Shown here: positions 24,823 to 33,329 of the stretch, in pieces | Layout of the letters: the number at the start of each line of letters is the position of its first letter | How positions within the stretch are numbered: the first letter of the stretch is position 1 | Origin: Pseudomonadales bacterium | Lineage (GTDB): Bacteria > Pseudomonadota > Gammaproteobacteria > Pseudomonadales > Azotimanducaceae | Reading direction: 5' to 3' | DNA: 34,568 bases | NCBI GenBank assembly: GCA_029251375.1 | Contig: JAQXDL010000037.1 | Span: forward strand, 1 to 34,568 | Made by a program: the position numbers and the translations under genes | Notes under the pieces: model-generated | What the model saw: only the letters and a program-made list of their open reading frames with translations | The model's database searches: none | Told to the model about the DNA's origin: nothing

Positions 24823-25635
24823 TCAGCTCTCCAAACTTTCAAAGTGCTTTTGAAGGGCTTCGTACCAAGCATCTCGATTCTCATACTGTGGAGAATGAGC
24901 CGCATCAGGCACAACAATCAAGTTCGAGCCCGCTATCTTCGCCGCCATCTTCTCTGAAGGCTCTCGAAAAGGCGTGTCTGCGGAGCCAACAATAATCGTC
25001 GTTGGCACAATAACTTGTGATAACTCTGTTAGGACGCCTTGCTGCGCACCCAACTCATCACGCAAGCCGAAAAAAGCTTGCGGATCCATCTGCATCAACT
25101 TGGTTCGTGTCCTTCTTAGGTGTTCAGCCTCCCCTAATCGATCAATGCCGTTTCGCACCTCAACCGAAGGGTTAGGTTGATAGACATAGTCAACAAGCAC
25201 CTGAACGCCGTCATCCTTAATAGCCTCTACCACTCTATCGGACATCTTCGCACCCATCTCCAGAGATTGAGCGGCTGTGTCCATTAATAACATTGAGTAA
25301 AAAAGTTCAGGTCTCTTTAACACCGCCCTCATTACCACCATGCCACCCAAAGAGTGACCAAGTATATCAACAGGAGGCAATTTTAAAGTTTCGATAAAAC
25401 TAATCAAATCATCTACCAGAACTTGCAGGCAGTACTCATCTAAATTACCCGAATTCGTACTTTCACCATGTCCTCGCTGATCTAAAACGATCGTTCTTCT
25501 ATTATCTGCCAAACCGTCAAACTCATCGTAAAAATCAATCAATGAACCGGTAAACCCATGGACGAGTAGAAATGGCCGGCCATCCCCGCCTGAATCGAGA
25601 TAATGTGTTTCGATATTTCTGTGTGTAAGCTTCAT
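24823..25635 (-). CDS. Alpha/beta hydrolase
   Basis: A 270-residue alpha/beta-hydrolase-fold enzyme without signal peptide, so probably cytosolic. The oxyanion loop is HGFTG (26-30), the nucleophile S95 is in GHSLGG, the acid D220 in GSADTP and the base H247 in AAHSPQ, giving a complete triad. The substrate is unknown; members include esterases, C-C hydrolases and lactonases. The start ATG at 25635 lies 6 bp after the stop of the GH3 gene, strongly implying a shared transcript. Confidence 0.88.
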   Translation of the reverse strand: MKLTHRNIETHYLDSGGDGRPFLLVHGFTGSLIDFYDEFDGLADNRRTIVLDQRGHGESTNSGNLDEYCLQVLVDDLISFIETLKLPPVDILGHSLGGMVVMRAVLKRPELFYSMLLMDTAAQSLEMGAKMSDRVVEAIKDDGVQVLVDYVYQPNPSVEVRNGIDRLGEAEHLRRTRTKLMQMDPQAFFGLRDELGAQQGVLTELSQVIVPTTIIVGSADTPFREPSEKMAAKIAGSNLIVVPDAAHSPQYENRDAWYEALQKHFESLES

Positions 25636-25641
25636 TTCAAA

Positions 25642-28044
25642 CTACGCCTGAATTTCAATGTTTCCTAACAATCTAATATCGCGAGATGAGCTGCCAACAT
25701 GAACTGCGTACTCACCTGCAAGCACTTCCCAAGCCGAGTTGAGTTCATTCCAGTATTCGAAAGCCCGGGTGTCAAGCTGAACGATGACGCTTTTGCTTTC
25801 GTTCGGCTGCAGTTGAATTTTTTCAAAACCGCGTAGCTCTATTTTTGGTTTGGACACTAGAGGGTTAATCGCTTCAATGTATACCTGCACAGTTTCCAAG
25901 CCGGTATGTTCACCCGTATTGGCCAATTGTAAGTTAACCTCTGTCTCTGACAATTTAAGGTCCGAGTATTCAAAGGTTGTATAAGAAAGGCCGTGACCAA
26001 ATGGTACAAGTGGCAGGATATCCCTTGATTCATACCAACGGTAACCGACAAACAGTCCTTCCCCATAATGGACTCGGCCGAACTCCCCTGGGTAATTAGT
26101 AAATGCCGGTGTATCTTCCAATCGCCGCGGGAACGTAATCGGCAGCTTCCCCGATGGGTTAGCCGTACCCAACAGGATGTCTGTTAGCGCATTGCCAAAT
26201 TCCTGGCCCGCAAACCAACTTTGAATAACGGCAGGTGCCTGATCGAACCAGGGCATGGTGATAGGCGCGCCACTGTTGTTAACAATCACCGTATTTGAAT
26301 TCACGTCAAGCACTCGACGTATTAACTCATCTTGCTGACCCGGCAACGACAATGTCTCCCGATCGTTGCCTTCCGTTTCCCAGTCATCATTCGTCCCTAC
26401 CATTAACACAACGGCATCAGAGTCTCTTGCCAGATCGACCGCGTCAGCAATACTGTCCTCTGACTGAGGCGCTAACACACCGTACCGCAGCGCTTTGAAT
26501 GTCTTCGAAGCATCAACCTTGAATTCAATTTTGATTGAAACAGTCGACCCCGCTCGGAGAGATACCTTTGCTATCTTTTCCGATGTTGCTTGCATGAAAA
26601 AGGCCTCGCCAGGTTCAGTACCCTGCCAGTTGTCTATTACCAACTTATCATCAACATACATTCTTGCTTGGCCGGTGGAGAGCAAGCCAAACTCATAGGC
26701 GCCGCTTTCCAATGCCTCGTAAAAGCCCTCAAATTGAGCAGATTGAGCTGCAGCCATCTTGCCGCCAATATGAATCGTCGCCGCTGCGATGACGCGCTCG
26801 CCAATCACTTGCGAACCAATATCACCTTCATAAAATTCACCACGTAATCCTTTGGCATTGCTGCCCACTGCGGGTGACAATAAATGTCGCTCAGGTTCCG
26901 GAATGAATTTGTGAGTCGTGCAGCCGATCGCGGTGCGAACCTGAGTCGTCGCTAAGGTTTCTTGCAACACATCAAGCGGTGACTTGACGTAATGGGGCCG
27001 CAAGGACGAGGAACCGCCGCCCATAATTCTAAAATTCTTTGTGTTGGGTCCAATCACAGCAAGCTTGTTCAAATCCGCTTTTTTCAGCGGCAATACCTGC
27101 TCATTCTTCAGCAGCACCATCCCTTCAACCGCGGCTTGATAAGCGATTTTTCGATGCTCGCATTGATCAACACCCAGCTCCGCCTTCTCGAGCGGATCTT
27201 CAAATCGACCACTACGCTGCAACAATCGCAATAAACGTCTCACCTTATCGTCAATGACAGACTCAGGCACGTCGCCACGTTGCGCCGCCTTGAGTAACTC
27301 ATCTCCCCATGCGACGGCGGGCCCTGGCATCTCTAAATCTAATCCACCCAATGCATTAGCAACCGTCTCTTTCGCTGCAAACCAATCCGATATGACCAGA
27401 CCATCAAAACCCCACTCCTTTTTAAGTACGTTGTTGACAAGCTCGTCATGTGAACAGGCGTAGACTCCATTAATACGGTTATAGGAGGCCATAACAGTCC
27501 AAGGCCGGCTGCGCTCGATAGCTATTTCAAAGGGGCGCAGATACACCTCTCGCAGTGTTCGCTGGTCGATCTCAACTGAGATAGTGTGTCGCTCAAACTC
27601 TGAGTCATTGCAGACAAAATGCTTCAAACAGGCGCCTACCCCTTTGGCTTGTATGCCATCAGTGAAGGCGGAAGCAAGCATCCCTGATAAAAAAGGATCT
27701 TCTGAATAACACTCGAAATTTCGTCCGCCAAGTGGTGTCCGGTGCAGATTTATTGTTGGTCCCAGCACAACCTGAACATCTTTACTGTTGGCTTCGTCCG
27801 CAATGGCGTCGCCAACTTGCTGAATCAATGTCTTGTTCCAAGTCGATGCCATACATATGCCAACTGGAAACGATGCGGCTGCAACCCCGCCATCACCCCT
27901 GACGCCATTGGGACCATCACTTACCTTCAGTACAGGAATACCCGCGGATTCGATTGGGTGTGTCCGCCAAAAGCTTTCTCCGGCCACAAGTTTAACTTTC
28001 TCGTCAAGTTGTAGACTTGATAAAAGGCCCTCAATATCCGTCAT
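25642..28044 (-). CDS. Glycoside hydrolase family 3 (beta-glucosidase type) with PA14 domain
   Basis: An 800-residue GH3 enzyme with the order: (beta/alpha)8 barrel, alpha/beta sandwich, PA14 insertion (about 400-530) and a C-terminal fibronectin-III-like domain. The nucleophile is Asp220 in DGLVISDW. The region EGNDRETLSLPGQQ in the second domain should hold the acid/base residue. The PA14 insertion (GLRGEFYEGDIG onward) is typical of beta-glucosidases that bind sugars near the active site. No signal peptide is seen, so it is probably cytosolic and acts on imported oligosaccharides or glycosides. The ATG at 28044 is preferred because GGAG lies 8 bases upstream; an in-frame TTG at 28071 is less likely. 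The alpha/beta hydrolase gene follows at 6 bp. Confidence 0.92.
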   Translation of the reverse strand: MTDIEGLLSSLQLDEKVKLVAGESFWRTHPIESAGIPVLKVSDGPNGVRGDGGVAAASFPVGICMASTWNKTLIQQVGDAIADEANSKDVQVVLGPTINLHRTPLGGRNFECYSEDPFLSGMLASAFTDGIQAKGVGACLKHFVCNDSEFERHTISVEIDQRTLREVYLRPFEIAIERSRPWTVMASYNRINGVYACSHDELVNNVLKKEWGFDGLVISDWFAAKETVANALGGLDLEMPGPAVAWGDELLKAAQRGDVPESVIDDKVRRLLRLLQRSGRFEDPLEKAELGVDQCEHRKIAYQAAVEGMVLLKNEQVLPLKKADLNKLAVIGPNTKNFRIMGGGSSSLRPHYVKSPLDVLQETLATTQVRTAIGCTTHKFIPEPERHLLSPAVGSNAKGLRGEFYEGDIGSQVIGERVIAAATIHIGGKMAAAQSAQFEGFYEALESGAYEFGLLSTGQARMYVDDKLVIDNWQGTEPGEAFFMQATSEKIAKVSLRAGSTVSIKIEFKVDASKTFKALRYGVLAPQSEDSIADAVDLARDSDAVVLMVGTNDDWETEGNDRETLSLPGQQDELIRRVLDVNSNTVIVNNSGAPITMPWFDQAPAVIQSWFAGQEFGNALTDILLGTANPSGKLPITFPRRLEDTPAFTNYPGEFGRVHYGEGLFVGYRWYESRDILPLVPFGHGLSYTTFEYSDLKLSETEVNLQLANTGEHTGLETVQVYIEAINPLVSKPKIELRGFEKIQLQPNESKSVIVQLDTRAFEYWNELNSAWEVLAGEYAVHVGSSSRDIRLLGNIEIQA

Positions 28045-28089
28045 AGAACCGTCTCCATAAATTGTTCGCAATACGTGCGGCTAAAACCT

Positions 28090-28653
28090 TTATACATCAC
28101 GCTCGAGTTCATTTTCGTCGGTGTGCTCAAACGTGCGTCCGTAAATTTCGACTGTAATAGTTTCGTGATAGGACAGCTTTGCATTCTTCAACGATATCCG
28201 GTGGCTAAACGCAGTCGTTTTAGCTTGTTGCGTCATGAAAGGTGATTGGCAAATGTGCCAATCAGGATCGTCTGAAGAGGCTTGTACCTCGAGTCGCATA
28301 CTTCCGTCGGGTTCTAAATCGCCATTATGCTTACCGCCGGCTAATAGCGTAAGACCGCGGGGAATCGCTAATCCGTGCATCAGCACGCCAGTTGCCTCGT
28401 CCCACATCCATTAACCTGTCTCATGATAAATGACCTCATCATTAGACTTGCGCTGCACCACCTGTCGATAATGCAAAGCCGTGATGACCTATGTTTCGGC
28501 ATTTTCCACATCACCAATCGCGTCGAAAACAATCGTCTCATAATAGGGCTTATCATCTAGACCATCTTTTTCGGGCGATTTATCCATACCATTTGATCCA
28601 TGCCAGGTACCCATCAAACCTGCCAACGGCCCGTAATTGTCGGTGTCAGTCAC
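28090..28653 (-). pseudogene. Heme-binding beta-barrel (nitrobindin/FABP-like) gene with two in-frame stops
   Basis: A full-length reading frame of 187 codons runs from a GTG at 28653, with AAGGA at 28661-28665 seven bases upstream, to the stop at 28090. It begins VTDTDNYGPLAGLMGTWHGS and ends GRTFEHTDENELERDV, which fits a family usually annotated as heme-binding beta-barrel protein of about 190 residues. Two internal stops interrupt it, with no frameshift: TAG at codon 55 (28489-28491) and TAA at codon 81 (28411-28413). Family patterns suggest Gln and Tyr at these sites, each one base change from the observed codon. An internal ATG at 28407 opens the last 105 codons. It lies 45 bp upstream of the GH3 start on the same strand. 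Inactivation is the simplest reading; sequencing error is the main alternative. Confidence 0.85.
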
Positions 28654-28837
28654 TTATAAATCCTTAAAAACGTATATCAATACAGCAACATATCGGCTTC
28701 AGGCAAAAGGATCAACTGGGCACTATCTAGGGCGCACATTTTCGATAAAGCCATAGGTTCATCTGATGTTCAGCAAACCCTTTCTAAACTCAAGGCAGCA
28801 AAAACAATCACTTATCAATGAGTAGCGAGTTAACAAA

Positions 28838-29197
28838 ATGACCCAAAATATTGCCTACGCAATGCCGTTTGCTCTGTTTCTAAGCGCCTGCGCGAGCGAT
28901 CATGTCATCGTCGACATGAAAGGAGTTAACAAGCAGAAATATCAACAAGACCTAGCGGAATGTCAGGTCTACTCGCAACAGGTGGACAAAGGCAAGGCGA
29001 TCGCGAAAAACGGTACCAGTGGCGCAGTGATCGGTGCTGCCATTGGTGCGATTGTTGGCGATAGTACCTCCGCCGCACAGGGCGCCGGCGTGGGTGCCGT
29101 CGCAGGCTCTGCTCGGGGCAACCGAGAAGCCGAGGATAGGAAAGATCGGGTTATACAAAACTGTCTGCGCGGACGTGGTTACAAAGTGCTGGGATAA
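28838..29197 (+). CDS. Glycine-zipper outer-membrane lipoprotein
   Basis: A 119-residue lipoprotein. The lipobox LSAC at residues 15-18 marks lipidation of Cys18; the next residues (Ala, Ser) do not give inner-membrane retention, so outer-membrane location is expected. A central glycine-zipper segment (about 61-92) with repeated small residues (GAVIGAAIGAIVGD and GAGVGAVAGSARG) can form tightly packed membrane helices. Two cysteines outside the lipobox (C47 within AECQVY and C109 within QNCLRGRGY) are conserved in this type. Proteins of this kind may help envelope integrity or stress response, but no specific function is known. It is a single-gene unit. Confidence 0.86.
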   Translation: MTQNIAYAMPFALFLSACASDHVIVDMKGVNKQKYQQDLAECQVYSQQVDKGKAIAKNGTSGAVIGAAIGAIVGDSTSAAQGAGVGAVAGSARGNREAEDRKDRVIQNCLRGRGYKVLG

Positions 29198-29786
29198 GCT
29201 TTAGATTTCTTATCGGCGTCGAGACATAGATACTTCTTACTTGCATTGATTATGTAAAAATCCATCACTGGTAACCGCGGTCGATATAGACACCGTTTTA
29301 ATCGCGCTCAATTTCTCGTCCTATTTGCAACAAACCTATCGATGCGTCGTGCAACGCGAACAAAAATGTGTGATCAATTTCCCTATGCCTGTTTTTTGCC
29401 CCGTATTCGATAAAATTGATCCCGACGAAAAACATCAGTCTTAATCACTAGACGACATCTGCAGAGTTAACAGAGGTGTGTTGCACAACATTTACAATGC
29501 TGTTTTTTCTCGTCAGGAAAACCAGTATCAAGGTGCGCAAGATTAACCGATGGCTGTATTAGCATTGAACAGACAGGATCGAGAAATTCGCACACAAGAG
29601 AAAACGTGAATCAGGATGTACTCAACGCCATCGACAAGACATTAACAAAAAGTGAGATTTTTATGTTCCCTGATAAAAGTGCCAAGGTGATTTATTGAAC
29701 AAGAAAGCGGTTTCCAAATATGCTTTGGAAGAATTTTCACAAGGTGCAAATCTATAGGCTGCACCTTGTGAAATCTCGATAGCGGG
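29198..29786. other. Intergenic region downstream of the lipoprotein and CYP153 genes
   Basis: About 590 bp without a confident gene. It contains only short open stretches (for example a 30-codon GTG frame near 29607-29698 that ends in a TGA) that match no family. Its right end carries two adjacent hairpins (29712-29773) that follow the CYP153 stop. No RNA gene or repeat family is recognised. Confidence 0.55.
29712..29773 (-). terminator. Two tandem hairpins downstream of CYP153 (probable terminator)
   Basis: The hairpin nearer the gene has perfect 14-base arms (29735-29748 and 29760-29773) with an 11-base loop; the arm sequence is TTTCACAAGGTGCA. A second hairpin has 7-base arms TTCCAAA (29712-29718) and TTTGGAA (29724-29730) with a 5-base loop. 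They follow the CYP153 stop codon at 29787 on the minus strand. The stretch between them is A+T-rich but has no long T run, so termination may be factor-assisted or the stems may protect the 3' end. Confidence 0.6.
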
Positions 29787-31028
29787 CTATCGGTGCAGTA
29801 TGACAGGCAGTGTTTCATATCCCTTAACGAAACAGGATTGAACACGTTCAGGCTCGCCGACAACCTCTACCCTACTAAACCGCTTCATAATTTCTTCCCA
29901 GACGATTTTCAATTGCATCTCGGCTAATCGATTCCCCATGCAACGGTGCAAACCAAAACCAAAAGACATGTGATGTCGAGCACGATCTCGATCTATCAAA
30001 AATGCATCCGGATTACTGATCACCTCATCATCTCTGTTCGCTGACACGTACCACATGACCACCTTGTCGCCCTTCTTAATGACCTTGTCACGAATTTTAT
30101 AATCCTGAGTTGCTGTTCGGCGCATATGCGCCAAAGGGGTTTGATAACGAATGATTTCTGAAACCATGGATGGAATAAGATCAAGGTTATTTCTCAACTT
30201 GTCATATTCAGCTGGGTTTTGATTCAGGAAGTAGACACCGCCTGTAATTGAGTTTCGCGTCGTATCGTTACCACCGACGATGAGCAAAATCAGGTTACCA
30301 AGGTATTCCATTGGGTCCATATTCTGCGTTTCAGGGTTATGGGCCAGCATTGATATCAAATCATTGCCAGGTGCTTGATTAACACGTTCGTTCCAAAGAC
30401 CGGTAAAAACTTCAAGGCATTCCAGCAAAGCGGCACGACGTTCATCTTCTGGTGTCGTTCCACCGTTCGCGGCCGATGACGTAGCCATATCTGACCAATA
30501 GGTAAGTTTGCGGCGATCCTCAAAAGGAAAATCAAACAAGGTCGCCAGCATTTGTGTTGTCAACTCAATTGAGACTCTATCTACCCAATTAAACTCCTCA
30601 CCAATAGGCAATTCATCAAGGATTTTACCCGCTCTTTCGCGAATAATCGGCTCCATCAAAGACAGGTTCGACGGCGCAACGACCCCTGTGACGCTCTTGC
30701 GCTGCACATCATGTTTGGGCGGATCCATTTGAATGAAACTGGAGGTTTTAAAGTCAGCCATTCTCTCAAAAATGGTGATGCCGCCGGTTTCTGACGAAAA
30801 GACTTCATGATTTTTTTCAATCTCCATGATGTCATTAAATTTGGTGATAGACCAAAACGGCCCGAAGGGGCTGTGTGCACAATAGTGAACGGGGTCTTCT
30901 TTGCGCATACGTTCAAAATAGGGCCAAAAAGCATTGGCTTTGAACATCATAGGATCACTAACATCGATATCCTCAATGGGTATATCGTACGCATTCTGAA
31001 AATCAGGTATCGCTACAGCTTCACTCAT
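29787..31028 (-). CDS. Cytochrome P450, CYP153 family alkane hydroxylase
   Basis: A 413-residue soluble bacterial cytochrome P450. It closely follows the CYP153 pattern: VHYCAHSPFGPFWSITKF, FIQMDPPKHDVQRKSV, SIELTTQMLATLFDFP, the I-helix LLIVGGNDTTRNS, and the heme loop FGFGLHRCMGNRLAE with axial Cys363. CYP153 enzymes hydroxylate the terminal carbon of medium-chain alkanes and fatty acids, using electrons from a [2Fe-2S] ferredoxin and its reductase. Neither partner gene lies in this window, so they must come from elsewhere in the genome. A strong GGAGGAG site sits 6 bases before the ATG. The gene is divergent from the FAD-linked oxidase, with 188 bp between the two start codons. Confidence 0.92.
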   Translation of the reverse strand: MSEAVAIPDFQNAYDIPIEDIDVSDPMMFKANAFWPYFERMRKEDPVHYCAHSPFGPFWSITKFNDIMEIEKNHEVFSSETGGITIFERMADFKTSSFIQMDPPKHDVQRKSVTGVVAPSNLSLMEPIIRERAGKILDELPIGEEFNWVDRVSIELTTQMLATLFDFPFEDRRKLTYWSDMATSSAANGGTTPEDERRAALLECLEVFTGLWNERVNQAPGNDLISMLAHNPETQNMDPMEYLGNLILLIVGGNDTTRNSITGGVYFLNQNPAEYDKLRNNLDLIPSMVSEIIRYQTPLAHMRRTATQDYKIRDKVIKKGDKVVMWYVSANRDDEVISNPDAFLIDRDRARHHMSFGFGLHRCMGNRLAEMQLKIVWEEIMKRFSRVEVVGEPERVQSCFVKGYETLPVILHR

Positions 31029-31124
31029 CTATTTCTCCTCCGATGATTCTTCTAACGGCAATTATCATCTCTATGTCTTGTCTTTCGCTACGGTTTGAAA
31101 CAGTCTTAACCGCTCAAGTCTTAC

Positions 31125-31152
31125 TGTTTACTGCAAATTGATAGTGTAAACA
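31125..31152. promoter_or_regulatory. Inverted repeat in the CYP153/FAD-oxidase divergent region
   Basis: Arms TGTTTAC (31125-31131) and GTAAACA (31146-31152) form a perfect 7-base inverted repeat with a 14-base spacer. It lies about 100 bp upstream of CYP153 and 65 bp upstream of the FAD-linked oxidase. The symmetry suits a dimeric regulator acting on both genes; no regulator gene is adjacent. Confidence 0.45.
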
Positions 31153-31216
31153 AGTCCGATATGGCTCTTTAAATCCGAATTCGGGTAGTATGCGACTAAA
31201 AGTGAAGGAGAGTATG

Positions 31217-32641
31217 ATGTCAAACGCTTTGGAAACCTTATCCGCAAAACTGTCCGAAGGTAGCCTGATTATCGGTACTGCACTGGACGAACGGTTCTTT
31301 CCCCCTGGCGCCAAGCCCGCCGCCCTATTGAGACCATCAAGTACGCAGGAAGTCTCAAACATACTGAAAATTTGCAACGAGAAAGGCCAGAGCGTTATTC
31401 CCCATGGCGGCCTAACCGGACTCGTTAACGCAACCCACTCCGACGCCAATGAAGTTGCCATTTCACTTGAGCGCATGAACAAAATTGAAGATATCAACTT
31501 GCAATCTCGTACCATGACCGTACAGGCTGGTGTGCCCCTACAGGTAATCCAGGAGCAAGCCGCAAAAGTTGGCATGATGTTTCCTTTGGACTTGGGAGCG
31601 CGAGGCTCGGCAACTGTCGGCGGCAATGTGTCGACTAACGCCGGTGGTAACAGAGTCATTCGGTACGGCATGATGCGAGACCAAGTGCTTGGTATGGAAG
31701 TCGTACTAGCAGATGGCACGATCATTTCATCGATGAACAAAATCATCAAAAACAATACCGGCTATGACTTAAAGCAATGGTTTATCGGCGCCGAAGGAAC
31801 CTTAGGGATCGTCACAAAACTGGTATTGAAATTACAACCGGCGCCTGTCAGCCAAGACATGGCTTTCATTGCTGTAAACAGTTTTTCTCAAGTCACGACA
31901 TTTCTAAATTATATCGATACCGCCCTCGGTGGATCTTTAAGTGCATACGAAGTTCTCTGGAGCAATTACTACAACTTGGTCACATCACCGCCAGCAAAAG
32001 CAACACCGCCGTTAGCGCAACAATATAATTACTACATTTTGTTGGAAGCGCTTGGCGGCAACATCAACGCCGACAACGAGCGGTTTCTAGAAGCCCTCGG
32101 CAAAGCACTTGAAGACGAAGTGATTGTCGATGCGGTTATCGCACAAAATCAAGGCGAGCGAGATGCTATGTGGGCTATTCGAGATGATGTGGGTCAGGTC
32201 AGTCAAAACAGACCTATTGTTACCTTTGACGTCAGTGTTTCGCTAGACCACATGGAATCCTACGTAGAGGAACTCAAGCAAGCGCTCAACAAGCGCTGGC
32301 CAGACCATACCTGCATGATATTTGGGCACCTGGGTGATGGTAACTTACACATCATCGTCGGTGTTGGCGACAAATCCGCTGCAGCGAAGTCAGAAGTTCA
32401 GGATATTGTCTACGCGGGTCTGACGACCCGGGCCGGATCAATTTCTGCAGAACATGGCATCGGCGTACAAAAAATAAAATATTTACCGCTATCACGTAGC
32501 GCTGAGGAAATCGCAATCATGAAAGTCATCAAACAAGCCTTAGACCCAAACGGCATTTTGAATCCAGGTAAAATATTTGCTACCGATACCACTGCTGATT
32601 TGACAGGACTTGCATCTCCTCTTGAGACGGAAAGACACTAG
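31217..32641 (+). CDS. FAD-linked oxidase (GlcD / D-2-hydroxyacid dehydrogenase type)
   Basis: A 474-residue VAO/PCMH-fold flavoprotein. The FAD-binding half shows PHGGLTGLVNATHSD, LDLGARGSATVGGNVSTNAG and IGAEGTLGIVTKL. The C-terminal half has FGHLGDGNLHI and AEHGIGVQKIKYL, and it ends with DPNGILNPGKIF; these are hallmarks of the GlcD/D-2-hydroxyglutarate dehydrogenase family. Such enzymes oxidise D-2-hydroxyacids and pass electrons to ETF or a cytochrome. The ATG at 31217 is chosen because AAGGAG ends 6 bases upstream; other in-frame ATGs lie at 31190 and 31214. The 3' end overlaps the convergent PhyH gene by 62 bp. Confidence 0.9.
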   Translation: MSNALETLSAKLSEGSLIIGTALDERFFPPGAKPAALLRPSSTQEVSNILKICNEKGQSVIPHGGLTGLVNATHSDANEVAISLERMNKIEDINLQSRTMTVQAGVPLQVIQEQAAKVGMMFPLDLGARGSATVGGNVSTNAGGNRVIRYGMMRDQVLGMEVVLADGTIISSMNKIIKNNTGYDLKQWFIGAEGTLGIVTKLVLKLQPAPVSQDMAFIAVNSFSQVTTFLNYIDTALGGSLSAYEVLWSNYYNLVTSPPAKATPPLAQQYNYYILLEALGGNINADNERFLEALGKALEDEVIVDAVIAQNQGERDAMWAIRDDVGQVSQNRPIVTFDVSVSLDHMESYVEELKQALNKRWPDHTCMIFGHLGDGNLHIIVGVGDKSAAAKSEVQDIVYAGLTTRAGSISAEHGIGVQKIKYLPLSRSAEEIAIMKVIKQALDPNGILNPGKIFATDTTADLTGLASPLETERH

Positions 32642-33329
32642 CATCAACTGAGTCGGCAAGCAGTTCATGGCGCTTACCGACGCACAGGTCTAGCGCTTTT
32701 CTCTCTGATGTTTTGTTGTAATGGCCGCGATGAATCATTTGCGCATTGAAAACGAGCATGTCGCCAACATCCAAATGAATATAGTGCTCGCCCGGCAACG
32801 GTACCTCTGAGACATTCTTCGAGCGTTCTGCAAATTCTCTTTCCGTATCCCAGCGAACATGACTGCCGGGCACGAGCACAATGCCAGTTTCAGAAACTAA
32901 CGGAATGCGGCAATGCAGACTTAGCATCTGCGCAAGTGCGCTTTGCTGAACAGCATCTGAAACATCACTGTACTGAAGGTCGCGATGCCAATAGGGTAAT
33001 TGCGCAGGATCATCAGGATTAAAGAATAGCTGTGTATTATGGAATCGAACTTCGTCGCCGAAAACCCCACTAACCAATCTCCAGAGTTTTTTAGAGAATA
33101 CCGATTCGAAAAATGCGATACGACTCGGGCTGTCCGCAAAATATTTGCGCTGAGTCAAACCACTCATATTTACCAATTTGTGGTGGCGTATCTGCTTCAG
33201 GTTAGCCGAACTCCATTGAGCGAAAATGCTAGTCGTTTGATTGTTAAGACGCTCGATTTCTTCAATCGTGAAGAAATTCTTCTCGATAAAATAACCATTG
33301 ATGTCATATTTTGAACGTTGCTCAAGCAT
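32580..33329 (-). CDS. Phytanoyl-CoA dioxygenase (PhyH) family protein
   Basis: A 249-residue Fe(II)/2-oxoglutarate-dependent oxygenase. The iron ligands fit H115-x-D117 (YWHRDLQ) and H200 (AQMIHRGHYN), and Arg210 in SERKAL suits the 2-oxoglutarate carboxylate. The substrate is not known; the family hydroxylates lipids, amino acids and secondary metabolites. Its ATG overlaps the stop of the upstream kinase gene as TAATG, so the two are translationally coupled. The C-terminal coding end overlaps the convergent FAD-linked oxidase gene by 62 bp, which is long for bacteria but consistent with both proteins being intact. Confidence 0.86.
   Translation of the reverse strand: MLEQRSKYDINGYFIEKNFFTIEEIERLNNQTTSIFAQWSSANLKQIRHHKLVNMSGLTQRKYFADSPSRIAFFESVFSKKLWRLVSGVFGDEVRFHNTQLFFNPDDPAQLPYWHRDLQYSDVSDAVQQSALAQMLSLHCRIPLVSETGIVLVPGSHVRWDTEREFAERSKNVSEVPLPGEHYIHLDVGDMLVFNAQMIHRGHYNKTSERKALDLCVGKRHELLADSVDASVFPSQEEMQVLSNQQWYR

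Noticed and set aside
28090-28407. A complete 105-residue gene starting at 28407
   Set aside because: It is only the C-terminal part of a longer beta-barrel frame reaching 28653; the internal ATG has no ribosome site.
31114-31755. 213-codon minus-strand ORF opposite the FAD-linked oxidase
   Set aside because: It lies antisense to a gene with clear family motifs and its translation matches nothing; long shadow frame.
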